DNA of 64,000 nt from Ehretia macrophylla (GCA_037974665.1 CM075771.1:20061425-20125424); one strand, 5' to 3'. Shown: positions 1 through 13,419, numbered from the stretch's first letter. The notes: generated by a model from the sequence alone, not told the origin. Translations and numbers: made by a program.

Positions 1-185
1 ACCGTACATCCAAATACCAGAAAATATTTTTCAGTATTCTATTTTCTAGTAAAATATTTTCCTTCAATAAGTTATTTTACGGCAAACAAACGGAGCCATG
101 TAAAATATTTTATTTTTTAGGAAAACACTTTACACGGAAAACATTTTACACAAACAAATTATTTTACGGCAAACAAACGGAGCCC
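1..185. repeat. Possible terminal part of a MITE-like repeat
   Basis: The same stretch ending in ACGGCAAACAAACGGAGCC occurs twice, ending near 105 and near 183, within sequence rich in AAAATATTTT and GGAAAACA. The inward reading GGCTCCGTTTGTTTG resembles the ends of plant TIR transposons. The window edge cuts the element, so neither the other end nor a target duplication can be seen. Family assignment is uncertain. Confidence 0.35.
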
Positions 186-2054
186 ATATATGCATTCTTC
201 TTACTGGAAACGTCTAGGCTGGACTCTCCTTTGTATCATGTATATCCTCTTACTTTCATTACTCGCTTTTATGCGTGCATTTTCCTCGTTTTAATATATA
301 CATCTTCCGATGATGGATATCTCTGTTCACCCTAATACCAATTAACCATGAAGGAAACGAGGGAGAAAAATAAATCTTATCTCTTTTTCTTTTGCTAAGC
401 AATAAATCTTATCTCTTGCAAGTTATTTTTTGGGGTTGTCTTTATAGGATTGTACAACGATCGCGAACCTACGTAGTCAATGCAATAACCGCACAAGGTC
501 GGTATTATTAAGTGACACATGTCTATTGTGAAGTAAATCATATATGCAAATTATATCGCCAATTATGAAATTTACCAACCAATTGGCTCTAATTTTATTG
601 TAGACCAACTCTTGAGAGGTTTGCTTGTTCTCTTGAAGAAGGATACGGAAAGTAAAACATCCTATAAAAGGATAGTCCGATAATGGACTTAAACATCCCA
701 AAGATCAGTAAGCAAATGACGAATGCACGGAATGCCCAACATTTTCTCAATCAACTATCTGAAAGAAAGTTTAAAAAAAAACTCCTAAGGATTAAGTATT
801 GATCACTATCTAAGTGCATTCTTCTAGAAATTAACTAAATGCTAGCCCTCATACAAAGAGTAGAATTTCAAAACTAATAGATTAGGATATCTATCATGCA
901 CATCATAACTTTTGTACAAGATTCGAAAGTTTAATAGAATAAAAGGGAAATAAAGAGCCCAATTGGAAGAACTAGAAGCTAACATCTAACATCCATGTAT
1001 AATAAATCATAAATTGAACCACAAATTAAAAAAATTGGGTGCTATCATATAATATCGTGTCAATTAATTTCACGAGTTGAAGGGATATTACAATTAAGTA
1101 CTTAGGCTGTCTAAGGTTGAAATATGTAATTTTTCATAAGAAAAAGGCTTATATCGATTCACGCTTAGGGCTCATTTTCTCAGTTCCTTGTTATCTAGGT
1201 TAGTCAATTAGAGTTCACGCATAACATAAATAAAAGTACCACATTTTCCGTGAAGATTCCTAGCTGCTTATTGTTGGCCAAGATTTTTTTTTATTTTATT
1301 TTTTATTTTATTTTTTTACGAGGTTATAAAATAGCCTACTGCCTAATTAGCAAAAATCAACGCTATTAAGTCTATAACATCATACTGATATGATCATCTG
1401 ACTGCAAAAATCAGCCATTAATTAATTAAATAAGGGCTTCAAAATTGAAGCTTAACTTAGCATCGCAGCCGCCTTAACCACTTGGTCATTGAAAGGTCAG
1501 CCATTTCATGTGGAATTCACACCTGAACTATACTTTATAGTTTATTCCAAGTACTTCGTCGTTTATGTCCTCCTCTAAATCACAAATATAAATATATATA
1601 TTGGCCATACACTGCATCTCCACTATATTAATTACTTGCTAATCAATAATATCAAAACCATAATGCTCACACTTTAAATATTACATGTTACATAAGCATA
1701 ACCCCACCATAACAAAAGCACTAACTACACATTTTAACGCATTATTCATCAACGAATTAAATAAATCTAGTGATAGTAACAAAAAAGTGAAACAAAGAAA
1801 TCAAAGTATGAACTTGTTCAAATGGTTTATGTCACTAGTATTATTACCATTTCACAATTACAATAGAAAAAACAAAGAAAGAAAAATTCTAACTGAACAT
1901 GATATTCTGCAAAGGTTTGTTCTTGACCATATGATCATCGTCCACAAGCCGTGACAACCTCAAAAAAGATTCACACATTAAGGGGTGACCACAATAACAA
2001 GTTGTTGATTGATAGATATGTATAGAGATATTGCATGCCTTTGTGTGCGTTGAT
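186..2054. other. Intergenic, AT-rich, no gene recognised
   Basis: Only short open frames occur here (74 and 89 codons at most). They have low-complexity composition and no family resemblance, so none is called. The right end lies next to the 3' end of the PYL4 gene and may include its 3' UTR. Confidence 0.6.
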
Positions 2055-2696
2055 TCATGAAGCGTTTCGTCTCTTTGAATTCTCAGAGATTTGCGCTAGT
2101 GATTGAAGGTTACATTTAACAATAGTGTCCACAAAGGTGCATGTTTCTTCTCTAGTGTTACCAGGTGGTATGTCAACGACGTATGATTCCACGACGACTG
2201 TGCCTTCTCCATTAGGTACAGCATGTAGGGTTGTGACGGACTGATAATTAGCTAGCCGATGGTCACCGCCGACGACGCTGAAGCTGATGACGTGGCGTTC
2301 GTCATCTAAGATCTCTAGTCGTTCTGTGCTGTTAGCAGCTGGCAGGCCTGAGATGACGTGGACCTCACGGAGTGTGCCGACGTTTCCATCTCCAACGATG
2401 ACGTGGCAGCTCTTCACGAAATGTTTGTAGGCTTGTGGGTTGTCAAAGCGGCGGACGACGGACCAAACAGTAGGGATGGGAGCTGATATTTCTTGGATCA
2501 CGGCGGAGCAGCACTGGTTGGGGCCAAGAAGGTGGTTGTGGTAGATGGCCACGGAGTCAGGGACTTGGGTGGTGCACGGTAGTGGCGTTCGCCGCTGGAG
2601 GGCGGCGGTTTGTTTACATGTGGTGGTGGTGGTGGGGGTGGGGGTGGCGTTGATTCTGTGAAGTAAAAGAGAAGATTTTGGTGGGTTTGGAGGCAT
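2055..2696 (-). CDS. PYL4: Abscisic acid receptor, PYR/PYL/RCAR family, PYL4-type
   Basis: Soluble ABA receptor of cytosol and nucleus. With ABA bound it inhibits clade A PP2C phosphatases, which releases SnRK2 kinases. It is a single exon of 213 residues, as is usual for the PYL4-6 branch. The START/Bet v 1-like fold spans about residues 50-205. Visible landmarks are [17 protein letters not shown] (58-74), the ligand-contact lysine in HFVKSC (Lys95), the gate loop SGLPA (116-120), ERLEILDDE (125-133) and the latch loop HRL (146-148). The N-terminal tail (1-45) is low in complexity, with a run of threonines and prolines matching a GGT/GGG-rich stretch on the plus strand. The start is the first ATG after an in-frame open region and gives the typical [13 protein letters not shown] beginning. 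Gate and latch are intact, so it should be functional. The exact paralogue (PYL4, 5 or 6) is inferred from recalled similarity to Arabidopsis PYL4. Confidence 0.95.
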   Translation of the reverse strand: MPPNPPKSSLLLHRINATPTPTTTTTCKQTAALQRRTPLPCTTQVPDSVAIYHNHLLGPNQCCSAVIQEISAPIPTVWSVVRRFDNPQAYKHFVKSCHVIVGDGNVGTLREVHVISGLPAANSTERLEILDDERHVISFSVVGGDHRLANYQSVTTLHAVPNGEGTVVVESYVVDIPPGNTREETCTFVDTIVKCNLQSLAQISENSKRRNAS

Positions 2697-2823
2697 CTTT
2701 TTGATAGTTGTTGATTTCTTTACTTGAAGAAGAGGAGGGGATTGAAGGGGGTGTTGAGTGAAGAAGGGTTTTGTTGTTACTTTATGATAATTGATGATCG
2801 TGTTTCTCTTTATCGAGAGAGTG

Positions 2824-2829
<6 letters not shown>

Positions 2830-2859
<30 letters not shown>
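2830..2859 (-). promoter_or_regulatory. TATA box embedded in a (TA)n microsatellite, PYL4 promoter
   Basis: Read on the minus strand, a TA dinucleotide run leads directly into TATAAATAG, a strong TATA box about 130 bp upstream of the PYL4 start codon. Transcription would begin around 2795-2800, leaving a 5' UTR of about 100 bp. Confidence 0.55.
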
Positions 2860-2861
<2 letters not shown>

Positions 2862-2899
2862 AGAGGGTTTGGGTTGGTCACTTTCAAACATTAGAAGAA

Positions 2900-5078
2900 G
2901 AAGGTGGGGGCTTGGAAGATGGTGTTGTTGTAGTTGTTCTTTGTTTTTTTTTTTTTTGTTAAATAAATAAGTAATTTTATTTCAAATCAATAAATTTCAA
3001 TAATTACAATAATAATTAACGATGCAATACTTAGTCTAGCAAAAACTCAATATTCCACCTAATTGTTCTTTGTTCTTTCTAGTGGGCAATGTGCGAATGT
3101 ATCATCATGTGTGTACAGTGAGAGAAGAGGGTGGTTGGATTTTCCAACACAAGAGAGGGATTATGAAATGAGAAGGTCATGTGAGGACAATAAAATAGGA
3201 CCAAGTTGCTCTATTTTAATGGTACCAAAACAACCCTAGTTTTATTTTCGAAGAGGGGTTTATCCTTGGTACCACAATTCGAGTAATTGAGAATGATAAT
3301 GTTAATTAATCGATAATCAACATAAACTTTATGGAAATTCTTCTTATTATAAGAGGGTGGCAAGAGAGGACTCGGAAAGGAATAATTTTGACATTTTTTT
3401 TTTTTAATTTTATAAAATGAAGGTTGAAATCGCGATTCGAAATAAATTTAGAATTTTTAATTACAATAAGTCATTACTTAACTATTCCACGATGTAAAAT
3501 ATCTTCCTACTTTCTTTTTACGAATATCTTTTTACTTTTTTTTTTTCGAAAATATCTTTTGACTTGTTACCATTTCTTTTTAAGAATATCTTCCTTCTTA
3601 TGGGCATTGACATGGATAGATGATCTTAACGAGTTTTATGAGTTTGCGACCTATCTTCAACCCAAGAAAGAGAAGACAAAAAAAAATAGCTATCTATATG
3701 CTACGTTTCGTCTTGTGATAGGCTTACATTATAATATATAATATAGTATCAAAAATCAACCATACCATGACTTTAGATTTGATGTTGGAATCAATTTTAC
3801 GGTGCAGAATCAAAATTCTTGAAATACTTATCTGGAATATTCTTTTTCTAACCGTAAATGGTTTATAATTCCAAAATATCATTCTTACTAAGAAAGGAAA
3901 AATTCAGAGTAGTAAAGATGCGTTAAGAAATTCTGCAATATAATGTGAAGAATATTGGTAATATATATATACACTGTTTTTTATACCGTTCTGTGACAAT
4001 GTATGAGTTAATAATTAATTATGGAGTGACATGAACTATTTCTATAAAGACATCAGCTTTCCACTATTTATGTGGCCGTCTTCATTTAAAACCAAACGTT
4101 TAATTTTCTTAGCATGATCTTCACTACTCCTACTATACACGTGGTTTGGAAAAGAATTTATTCATTTTTAGTTTATTGTACGCAAACTTTCACCACTAAT
4201 AATGAAGACAAAATGGATAGATTTGTAGCAGTGAAAAGCTCATGAAAGAGCTTGTATCTCAAGTGCCCCCAAATAAATTATTAGATGGACGAACAACTTG
4301 CTCGATAAAAGACGTAAAGGGCGGGATAGGATAAGCATCTCCTCCACGCCCAGGGCTCAGAAGTCAGACCAAATTATTGCAGAAACTTTGGAACCAATTA
4401 CGGCCACCTCTTGATTTTTTACTTTACTTCAATGATTTGAATTCTTTTCTACTGATCATATATAACTTGTTACTTTATCTCAAGATACACATTGATAAGT
4501 TGATAACCTACTCCATGTTAGTTATTACTCCTACATTCTATTAATCGTGTCCTCTGTTAATGGATATGGAGAATACCTCCATTTAAAATTGAATGTTTCA
4601 ATTTGATCCAGCACAAAAATTGAGGAGGCGTTGCTAATGGAATATAATATGAGGGATAGTGGGTTAATTATAAAATGTGAACTCAAAGAGAATTATTCAA
4701 TATATCTATTATACATGTATATGGAAAATGGAGATTACAAGGTGCTTTAACATCTTCATGTGCATCAACAACTACATAGATGCCTTATATTCCCAGTTGT
4801 GAAGAACGTACGACTTTGCCTTCACCTTCCAATTCCTTTGAAATATCTTGATATTTTTTTACTATAATAGTTTGGTTCAGATTATGAAAAGTTGAAGATT
4901 TAAATTTCGGTTGATAGTCGAGCATATGAAACATGTCATGTAAAAAGATGGCTGGATTTTTAGAATGAAAGTGAGTGCAAAAAGATATCAATTACTCATA
5001 CTCCTTCATGTAATAAATTTGATGATAATGATTGAATTTTTTTAAAAATAAATAACGACAGTAAACTTTAATTAGAGG
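2900..5078. other. Intergenic region upstream of PYL4, no gene recognised
   Basis: AT-rich DNA with several poly-T runs. The open frames at 3424-3741 and 4785-4991 are compositionally biased and match no known family. The PYL4 promoter presumably occupies the first part. Confidence 0.55.
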
Positions 5079-5083
5079 ACTAC

Positions 5084-7694
5084 TGTAACACCCCGATCCC
5101 TTTCGAGACCGGGAGTTCTATCAATCGATCTAATCACAACCCAAATCCAAACCCGGGCAAAATTTTCAGGGAAAACGGACGAAGTCTCCCCTGTTTCTAG
5201 GCGAAATGTAAAACCTGTAATAGCATATAAATGGACCACCACCGTGTCCAACCATACAAAACTTCCTCAAGGCCATCCGAGCCTCGGTTCTCAACAATTA
5301 AACTCAGCAAGTATACATATATTTCCAATTTAAAAGCTAACCTATCTCTTTTCATTTTTGACAAGTACACTCAAACTTGAAAATTAAACCATACTAAGCT
5401 ACTGCATAAAATAAACTATCATGCCATTCTAGCTCTTTTCCTTTGGACATTACAACATGCATTGAAGTTAAGCTATGCTAACTGATTACAGAAACTAGCT
5501 TGTTAATTTACCTCAACTACCTAGCTAGATTTAAATTACATTTCTTTTAACAATAAATACATACAACATATGAAAGTATATATCTTTACAACTTCGACAC
5601 TCAAGCCACATAGGCACGCAAGACAACTCTTCAGGCACGAACTTTCACGAAATCACGAACTTTCCAGCTAACATGACATTTCCTGAAATGTGGTGGTGAG
5701 GAATGAGTATACACAACACGTATACTCAGTGAAGGCGAGACAGATATCGAGTTGGAGAGAAAGAAAGTCGTGCAATGCAAATAAGACAGTTAAGCAATAT
5801 AACTGATAAATAAGCAATCAGGACAAACAATCAATACAATAAGCAATTACTGAAAGCATTAACACAACCATTCAAAGCTATACCACACTCTGAAGGCTAT
5901 GGTTCACTCATACGAGCAATGTAGCATTTCACGAGCGATACATCTATCTCGAGCTTGATGTTGACAACGATGACAATAAGTGCGCATCCACCTTATAACA
6001 CCAGTTTGTAATACCCTGAAAGTATCCATCAATTCTACGACCCAAATCTCCCTAGGAGGCAACCCAAGTGAGAAAGGGAATAGCCACGGAGCTAGAGCAA
6101 CCAACACTGGAAACCCGAGGCTACCCAGAGAGGCCCATCACTCACACACTGGACACTATGCAATGCAAGACTTGATACAAGGCGATAAACGAGCGATAAA
6201 CAAGATATCAAGCATTATCAACAATTGATAAACATTTCAATCAATAATCAACTCTAACAAGCGTAATAAGCATTAACAAGCATTTACAATCAAACAAGTA
6301 ACAAGAACAACACCAATTAACCTTATCAAGCAATAACAAGTATCCTATAGGCATTATAAGCATTCTATAAGCAATATAAACATTCTATAAGCATTATAAA
6401 CATTCTATAAGCAATATACTATGAAATAACACAAAAATAAAAAAATGACCCCAACTTTCAAAACGCTACCACTTTCAAACGAGCCACGAGCTTTGGAAAC
6501 CGACTTCACCAATCCTCCTAGGTCACCATAAGGCACGTCTAAAGACCCCGAAACCCTACTTTACCCTAGAATTCACGCAAAGTCCCGATTTTCCCCTTTG
6601 CTCGTTTGAACTACAACTATACCAACCAAACACCCAACCAACGCCATAATCGCACCAAAAGTGCTTCCATGGCCTCCCGAAACAATGCCAACACGCAAAA
6701 CGAGAAAACGCCAAACTCGACCTAAACGACCCCGACTTTCACTAAGCCATTTTTCTCCGTTTTTCCATTACACATTCCAATTAAACCACACATTTAGGCA
6801 TTCTAGCATATCTAGCATCTTCCTACATCAACAGAACGCGTAACGGAGCAACTTCATCGAAACGGGGGTTTACTATTCATAATTTACTATTCATTACACA
6901 ATTTATATTTCAAATTCGATATTCAACCGCAGAAAATGTTAAAAAGCTATAAATACACGTTCTACAATTGCTAGGGAACATTCTTTAAGCAACGAAACGG
7001 ACAAAATAACAACCTACGGTTAAATCACAAAAATTAAAGTTTATGTTCAACATTTTCAAATGCGCAAATAAACATGAAACCCTCACCTTAGACGCTCCTA
7101 GACGCTAGGAAAACCTCGTAGAGTGCCTCGGAAACCACCCCGTGCAAGCTCACGTGAAGAATTGAAGATTTGAAGTTGAGATTTTCTTTTTTTTTTCTCC
7201 TTCTTTTCCTCATGGTTTCAAGCCTTTTTCTCTCTGTTTTTTTTCGTGCACATTGTACTTATTTAAAAAAAAAATGTCAAGAAGTCAAAGGTCAAAATTC
7301 GGTCAACCCACTAAACCAAAACAGCTATGCGCGACCTCACGAAAACGGCCATAACTTCTTCTAGAAAACTCCAATTCACGAACGGTTTGAACCCTCATAA
7401 ACTAGACTAATAGAGCTTTCCAACCATATATAATTTGCTACCTAACTCTTCCCCAATTGGTTCAGATTTAATTCCAAAGTTGACCCAAAATTTGACTAAC
7501 TTAACATTGCATTTTTTTATTTCTAATCCCAAGTTTGCCTTTTATTAAACATTTCAAAAATTCCCACCTTGTCCTAGTTGGTCAATGTAGATGAAAAGTC
7601 AACTAGTTTGGTCAAAGAAGGTGAAAGGTCAATAAAATGCAATTTAAATGAACTTAAAATGCTATTGAATACATGCCAGGTTCGGGGTATCACA
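5084..7694. mobile_element. Solo LTR of an LTR retrotransposon (2.6 kb) with 5-bp target duplication
   Basis: The element begins TGTAACACCCCGA and ends TTCGGGGTATCACA, imperfect inverted ends with the canonical TG...CA termini. It is flanked on both sides by the 5-bp direct repeat ACTAC (5079-5083 and 7695-7699), the size expected for LTR-retrotransposon integration. No gag-pol open frame and no second LTR occurs, so it is best read as a solo LTR left by recombination. A start of the TGTAACACCCC type is common in large Ty3-type LTRs of plants (from memory). Internally there are degenerate repeats of AAACATTCTATAAGC (about 6335-6420). The small open frames inside are spurious. Confidence 0.8.
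6335..6420. repeat. Short tandem repeats inside the solo LTR
   Basis: Several degenerate copies of a 14-18 bp unit containing CATTCTATAAGCA, alternating with AATATAAA or ATTATAAA. They lie within the solo LTR and are its only internal repeat array that I noticed. Confidence 0.6.
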
Positions 7695-7699
7695 ACTAC

Positions 7700-8052
7700 G
7701 TATACCATACAATTTCTTGATCAAGAGGACAGTGGTAATTACTTGTTCCCTTCAGCGCACTGGTCTTTTTTCCTTCTTTTTTTTTTTTGTATTTTTGTTT
7801 GCTTTTTTGGGTTGGGTGATGACATGATCATGTTAAGTTTATTATATTTTTTGTTATCTTCAACATGTGATGTTGACTTGAAAATTGTCATTTTAAAATG
7901 AAAGTCGAAAACAGAGAAAAGTAAAACCATCGAGGGAATGTAGTCATGTGTTAGACCCATTCAAGTTTTGCTTATCAATAATAGGGGTCAACAAATGCGC
8001 AAAACTGCTGAATAAAATTGTTCATTCTCCATTCCCCTATGGTGCAACTTAA

Positions 8053-8102
<50 letters not shown>

Positions 8103-10522
8103 ATTTTGTGTAAAATAATATGGAGTCAGACATGTATATAGTTAATAATTCATGCACCTGTTGAACTTGGAAATTAATTGTCTTACTTCCAAGATGTCAA
8201 CCTTAACCAACCATTCAAATCACTATGATGAGGAATTCACAGCAACAAAATTATGATAAATACTAAGAATTGTTATTCTAATAATTTTTTCTCTACGTCG
8301 CAACCGCACTTGCAACTATGAGGATCTGAATTATCTCAATTTTATAAGTTTGATGCAAAACTTTTGAATAGTTTGTGACAAGCTTTCTGGGATGAAACAT
8401 AAACTGAAATTCGATTATTATTGTTCGGAAGTGAAATTCAAATTAATTATGCGGCCGCTAAAATTGATGAATAATAAAATCATGAAGAATCACGAGAAAA
8501 TCACGTATTTAAAAGGTTCAAAATAACTATAGTACTAATAAGATACAAGAGGGCAAGCTGGAGACTGCAGATGAGAATATATATTATTGTTCGGTGACAT
8601 TGTTTGACTCCACTTGTCAATTTATTAATACCTTTAAATTTGCAACTTGCTTGATAATTCGGCTCTAAATCTTATATATATAGTTTCACGAAGTTGGTAA
8701 CATCCTTCCGAGATTCATTTCATTTCTTTAATTTTACTTGCTTATTAAAATAACATGTTATTTGCTATTATTTTATCTAATTGGAAGTCAAGAGAGAGCA
8801 AAATTTTTTTAGTTTCATGTGTCCTTTTGAGACATTCAGTCTTTTCCAATTTCATAAGGTTGTCTCTCGCTAGGAATCTTGCATCACACCGCCGATTGCA
8901 ACATGTACTACTTACCCAAAATCGCTTTTATATTCATTTTTCTTTTGGTCTTTTCCCTTCGTCTCTCACGCAATCCAAATCTGTATATATGATTCTATCA
9001 TGCTAGGATAATATAAGTTTCTTTTCACTAGCTTAAAAAAAAAAAACGATGTATTTCCAACTGCATTTTCACCCACAGAAGCAAACAATTAGTGATACAT
9101 TTGAGTATTTTTTATTTATACAGAATAGAGGTTGAAATTGGAGTTCAAACTCAAAACTTGGGTATTTATGTTGTAAATAACAAATGCCCTTATATATTTG
9201 TGACTATAAATAATTTTATAGTGGGCTAGTGGTTATATCCTCTTACGTGATATATAAAAGAAGTATACCGCCCTTTATGTAATTTATATTTAACTTAATT
9301 TTTTTTATCAATAATATTTTCTTACATATTAGAAAAAACCGAAAAGTGATGGTTATAATTAGTGGAGAGTAAAAATAGTGCAGTAACTAATTATGAGGTA
9401 GAATGAGTATATATCTTCAAAGTTGTCAATCTATCGAGAAGGATACACCACCCTCCATATTAATGAAAATATGATTTCGATTCTATGGCAACCATTATTT
9501 ATTTATTTAATTAATTTTTTTGGTCGGATATGGTAGCAAAATTGCATGCACAAATTGGGTAAGTTGACCGTGCAATATTCCCCTTGATAACTATATGTGC
9601 GAGCTAGCATATCGTCCGTATATTAATATAACTACTTAATTAAATTCTACCATTAAGTCTTAGCCTGGAGTTTTGTGTCAAACTAATTTCTATCCTATGT
9701 TTTAAGTGAAATTATGTATTTCGGGATGTGACAATTACTTGGTGTGAGAGAATTTATTGAAAAAAATGAACTTACTACGAAGATGGTCGTCTTATCACTA
9801 AAAATAAATAAATAAATAAAAGATTCTTAGACAGGGGTGGCACGACTTTAATAAATGTTGAAGTTGTACTTTCAGATGTCCTATAGGGGAAACTCTCATG
9901 ACAATGTCAAGAGACATCGACCTCTGTATAGTCCAGGGCCTCAGTTTCGGATTTTAGCGAGGATTTTCTCACACATGATATATGTGAAATGATCTTCGTT
10001 TAGGATTGCTCTTGTGAACTCCATTCTTGGCCCTTGTGAACCTATCCAAACTCGTATCACATCAAAGCGTACGGTTAAGATACGGGAAAATTTCATGTGA
10101 ACTAAATTGATTCAGCAGCCTCACTGTACCTGCAACAATATACTTAGGATGGAAACTTAGGAATATAATGAAAATAAAAAAGAATAAAATATAAGACGTT
10201 ATAAGAAAATCTATTTACGGACAGGGCCCCAATCTCGGTATTAAGTTTTATGATTAATTAATTCAAAATTGACCATATTTCTTTTAAATGAAATCATATT
10301 TCTCAAAATTCCTTATGTGAGCTAGCATGAAGTATATATTAACCAGCTCGAATTAATTTCCGTCATAAAAAAAAGTTACAAAAGAAAGAGAACTACAAAC
10401 GTGTATACTACCCATGTATTGGCTGGGGAAATGGGGTGGGGGACCCACCTGGACCTGAAATTTCAGCTAGAAAATTTGACCTTCAACTGGTAGCGAGAAC
10501 ATAGCATCGAATCTTCATTATA
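7700..10522. other. Intergenic region, no gene recognised
   Basis: AT-rich sequence without a convincing coding frame. It includes the AT microsatellite at 8056-8099 and several poly-A or poly-T tracts. The open frames at 7578-7901 and 8755-9006 show no protein-like composition. Confidence 0.55.
8056..8099. repeat. (AT)22 microsatellite
   Basis: Uninterrupted AT dinucleotide run of 44 bp in intergenic DNA, the longest pure dinucleotide tract in the window. Confidence 0.95.
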
Positions 10523-10532
10523 TATTCTTATA

Positions 10533-11376
10533 GGGCAAAAATCATTTTAGTCCCTGAGGTTTGGTATAAAACTCAAACTAGTCTTTGAGGTTTGCAAAAA
10601 GAATAAATAGGTCCCTCCAATTATTTATGACTTAATAGTCAAATATTTGACCAGCCCTTGCTTTAGTAGTTGGAGATTTGGAGGGAAGGAAAAAAAAATT
10701 AGGACCATGCAACAAGCACAATCATTTAAGCACTCAAACTATTTTTTTCGTCATTTGAAAACAAAAAAGAAAAAATAATAATAGATGAAAAAAATACAAA
10801 TATTAAATGTGAAAAAATAATTTACATGTAACGAATTCCTCGTCTATTATTATTATTATTATTTTTGTTTTCAAATGATGAGGAATTCATTACATGTGAA
10901 TTATAGTGAATTTATTACAAGGTTTTACATTTTATTGTCTAATATTGCACCTCAATACATTTTTCAAATTAGTTAAAAGTCATACAATATTTGTAGTTGG
11001 AGGACATATATCCAAAATTTAAGACTTTAAAAGCCACAATTAGTGGCTACCCGATACTAAATTTAACATTTGTTGTCGTTGTTCTTTTTTTGTTTTTTTT
11101 GTTTGGGTAAGAAAGAGCATGAATTGAAAGTGAGAAAAGAAAAAAAATAATTTGAGTGCTTAAATAGTTGTGTCTGCTGCATGGTCCCAATCTTTTTTTT
11201 TTCTTTGCCTCCAAATCTCTAACCACTAAAGCAAGGGCATTAAAGTCTTTTTATTTAGTCAAATCTTTGACTATTAAGTCATAGATAATGGAAGGGACCT
11301 ATTTCGTCTTTTTACAAACCTCAGGGACTAATTTAAACTTTATACCAAACCTCAGGAATCAAAATAGTTTTTGCCC
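10533..11376. mobile_element. Non-autonomous Mutator-like TIR element (844 bp)
   Basis: The left end GGGCAAAAATCATTTTAGTC and the right end are inverted copies: the right end reads inward GGGCAAAAACTATTTTGATT and continues CCTGAGGTTTGGTATAAA. Homology extends well inward through the CCTGAGGTTTG and GAATAAATAGGTCCCT-like blocks. The identical 10-bp flank TATTCTTATA (10523-10532 and 11377-11386) is a target duplication of 9-10 bp, typical of Mutator-like elements. No transposase is encoded. Confidence 0.75.
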
Positions 11377-11386
11377 TATTCTTATA

Positions 11387-12216
11387 TATCTGGGATGGGA
11401 CGGGACGGCTGCAATTTTAGTCTGAGGCCAAAGCTAGCTAGGTTTCTTTCCAAGCTCGACATAAGAGGAAATGCGTTACCACACCAGTTTGAAAATAGAA
11501 AACTTGGAAAGCAAAAAAGAAAAAAGAAAATAAGGAAGAAAAAAAAAAAGATCCTTCCCACAACCTAAATATTGAAATCAATCAGATAATACAAAAATTA
11601 AGCCACAATGCAGAAAACAAGGAAAAAGGAATTATAACAACTTATTTGCCGATTGCAATTTTCTCTTTCTTTTTTCTTTGATATAAGGAACGAAGAAATA
11701 ATAAATTACAGAAGGAATCAAGCTTTAATCAATTTAAAGTTCTTAAGCATTAATTTACGACTGTCATTATACTATACTACTTGTCAAATGTTTAAGATTA
11801 TTTTAAATTATGCAAACTAAACACATCGTGACATGTTGCGTCCAAAATCCCCATATGATATTAGATTTACTCGAAAGAATGTCCAAATATAATGTGATGG
11901 AAACCTTTTTCCTTAGCAAAATAATAGATTTAGTTTCTCTCAATTTGGTTTTTCTATTTACCTCTTTTGATGTTTTAACTACTTATAGAAGATCCGAATC
12001 GTTTGGTTTGATAATTAAAATATTTATACATATAAAGTTGAAGTATGATGAAAAAATTATTACTGTTACGCCCCTTGTTGCACTCCTTGTTGCAACAAGA
12101 GGTGTGATTTTAATTGGCTTGTGTTTTGTCAAAACTATGTATTGTCTAAATGTAATTATGATATATGCATATATGTTTGGAAAACTTTGATTGACAGGTT
12201 TATCATATTAAAAGAG
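11387..12216. other. Intergenic region, no gene recognised
   Basis: Contains a purine-rich stretch near 11510-11560 and an open frame at 11810-12190 (126 codons). The frame is hydrophobic and compositionally random, with no family resemblance, so it is not called as a gene. Confidence 0.5.
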
Positions 12217-12934
12217 TGTTGAAAAGACAAATTGGTATTTCCTTAATTGCTTGATTTGAGATGATCTTATTTCAAAAGGAAAATTGTCTTATTTAAAGAT
12301 TTGCTTGGAGACAAAGTCATTCCAAAAAGACTCATGCACGAATTACCTTGTGAAAGTTTAGGCAATTAATTCAGTATATATAGACAGCCTCACACGTCTG
12401 AAAGAAGGACAGAACAAGAGCAAGAAACAAAGCTGAAAACAAGGAATTGATTGAATATTTTCGAGCTATCAGGTTTTGTTGCAGCAGATTGATGATGTGC
12501 TGCAACAGAAGCCAGTAACAAAGAAAAACTGATAATTCATGTATTGCTGCAGCAGACTGTGAAACAGACAGCTTATTTATACTTCCGCTATGTTTATTGT
12601 TTTAATCTTTGATAGGAAGAGTTTTTAGTTTGTTATTGTTTTATTCATTCTTCGGGAGAAGAAGGTATAGTTATCGGGAGAGATTGTCGCATGTCGAGAG
12701 GAGTTCGCCAAACTTAGATTCATTAAGGAATTCGTCATCAATGCATCAAAGTCAAGAGGGAGTCTTTACTTGTATAAGTTCATTGATATTGTAACTTGTG
12801 ATTTATTAATGAAACATGTTTGTTGGACCAGGGGAGGTCCCGTGAACGTAGATCGCACGGTTGAATCACGTTAAATCTCAGTGTCTTTACTTTCTGCATG
12901 CGTTTATTTATTTTATTTAACTTCTGTTACAACA
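12217..12934 (+). mobile_element. Probable Copia-type LTR (solo LTR or fragment, 718 bp)
   Basis: The block starts TGTTG and ends CAACA, a perfect 5-bp inverted terminus. It has a TATA-like AGTATATATAGAC near 12373, a poly-A-signal-like ATTAATGAAAC near 12806, and a downstream segment GGGAGGTCCCGTGAACGTAG, which I recognise as typical of the R/U5 part of plant Copia LTRs. No exact target duplication is visible (AAGAG on the left, AGATA on the right) and no tRNA primer site follows, so the boundaries are tentative. Confidence 0.5.
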
Positions 12935-13419
12935 AGATACTAACCAGAAACTAACAATTACCAATCATTGTTTCATGAGTCTGATGTTTATTTTTTCTTA
13001 GTAACTCTCCATATTATACATCGAAAAGTTCTTTTCTAAACTAACTGTATATAATTGTCTAATCTAGTTGAGTGTTGGTATATATAAAAGATTAACTATT
13101 TGAGGTACACATGATATGCTCAATTTGAAGTTAAAAGATATAATTATAATGAACTAAATAGATAGATAAATAGAGGAAAAAAATCATTTGGCAACCTACA
13201 AAAGAATTAAAAAAAGGATAAAAGTGAAAACCGATAGAGCGGCTAATATTCCATTTAAAAACCTCATAATAGCAATATTGCCACAAAGTAAAACGAGGGA
13301 AAAATCTGTGGAGTTAACTTTCTTTGGACATGCAACGCTAGAAAATTAAACGAGGAAAACAAAACTTGAGTGCTCGAAAGTCGCAGAGAAGAAAACCAAA
13401 GGCCTATCTCTCTCGCTTA

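Noticed and set aside
8056..8099. AT run as a replication origin or attachment site
   Set aside because: Ordinary microsatellite without accompanying features.
11810..12190. 126-codon open frame on the plus strand
   Set aside because: Hydrophobic, random-looking composition; it overlaps nothing conserved and precedes an LTR-like block.
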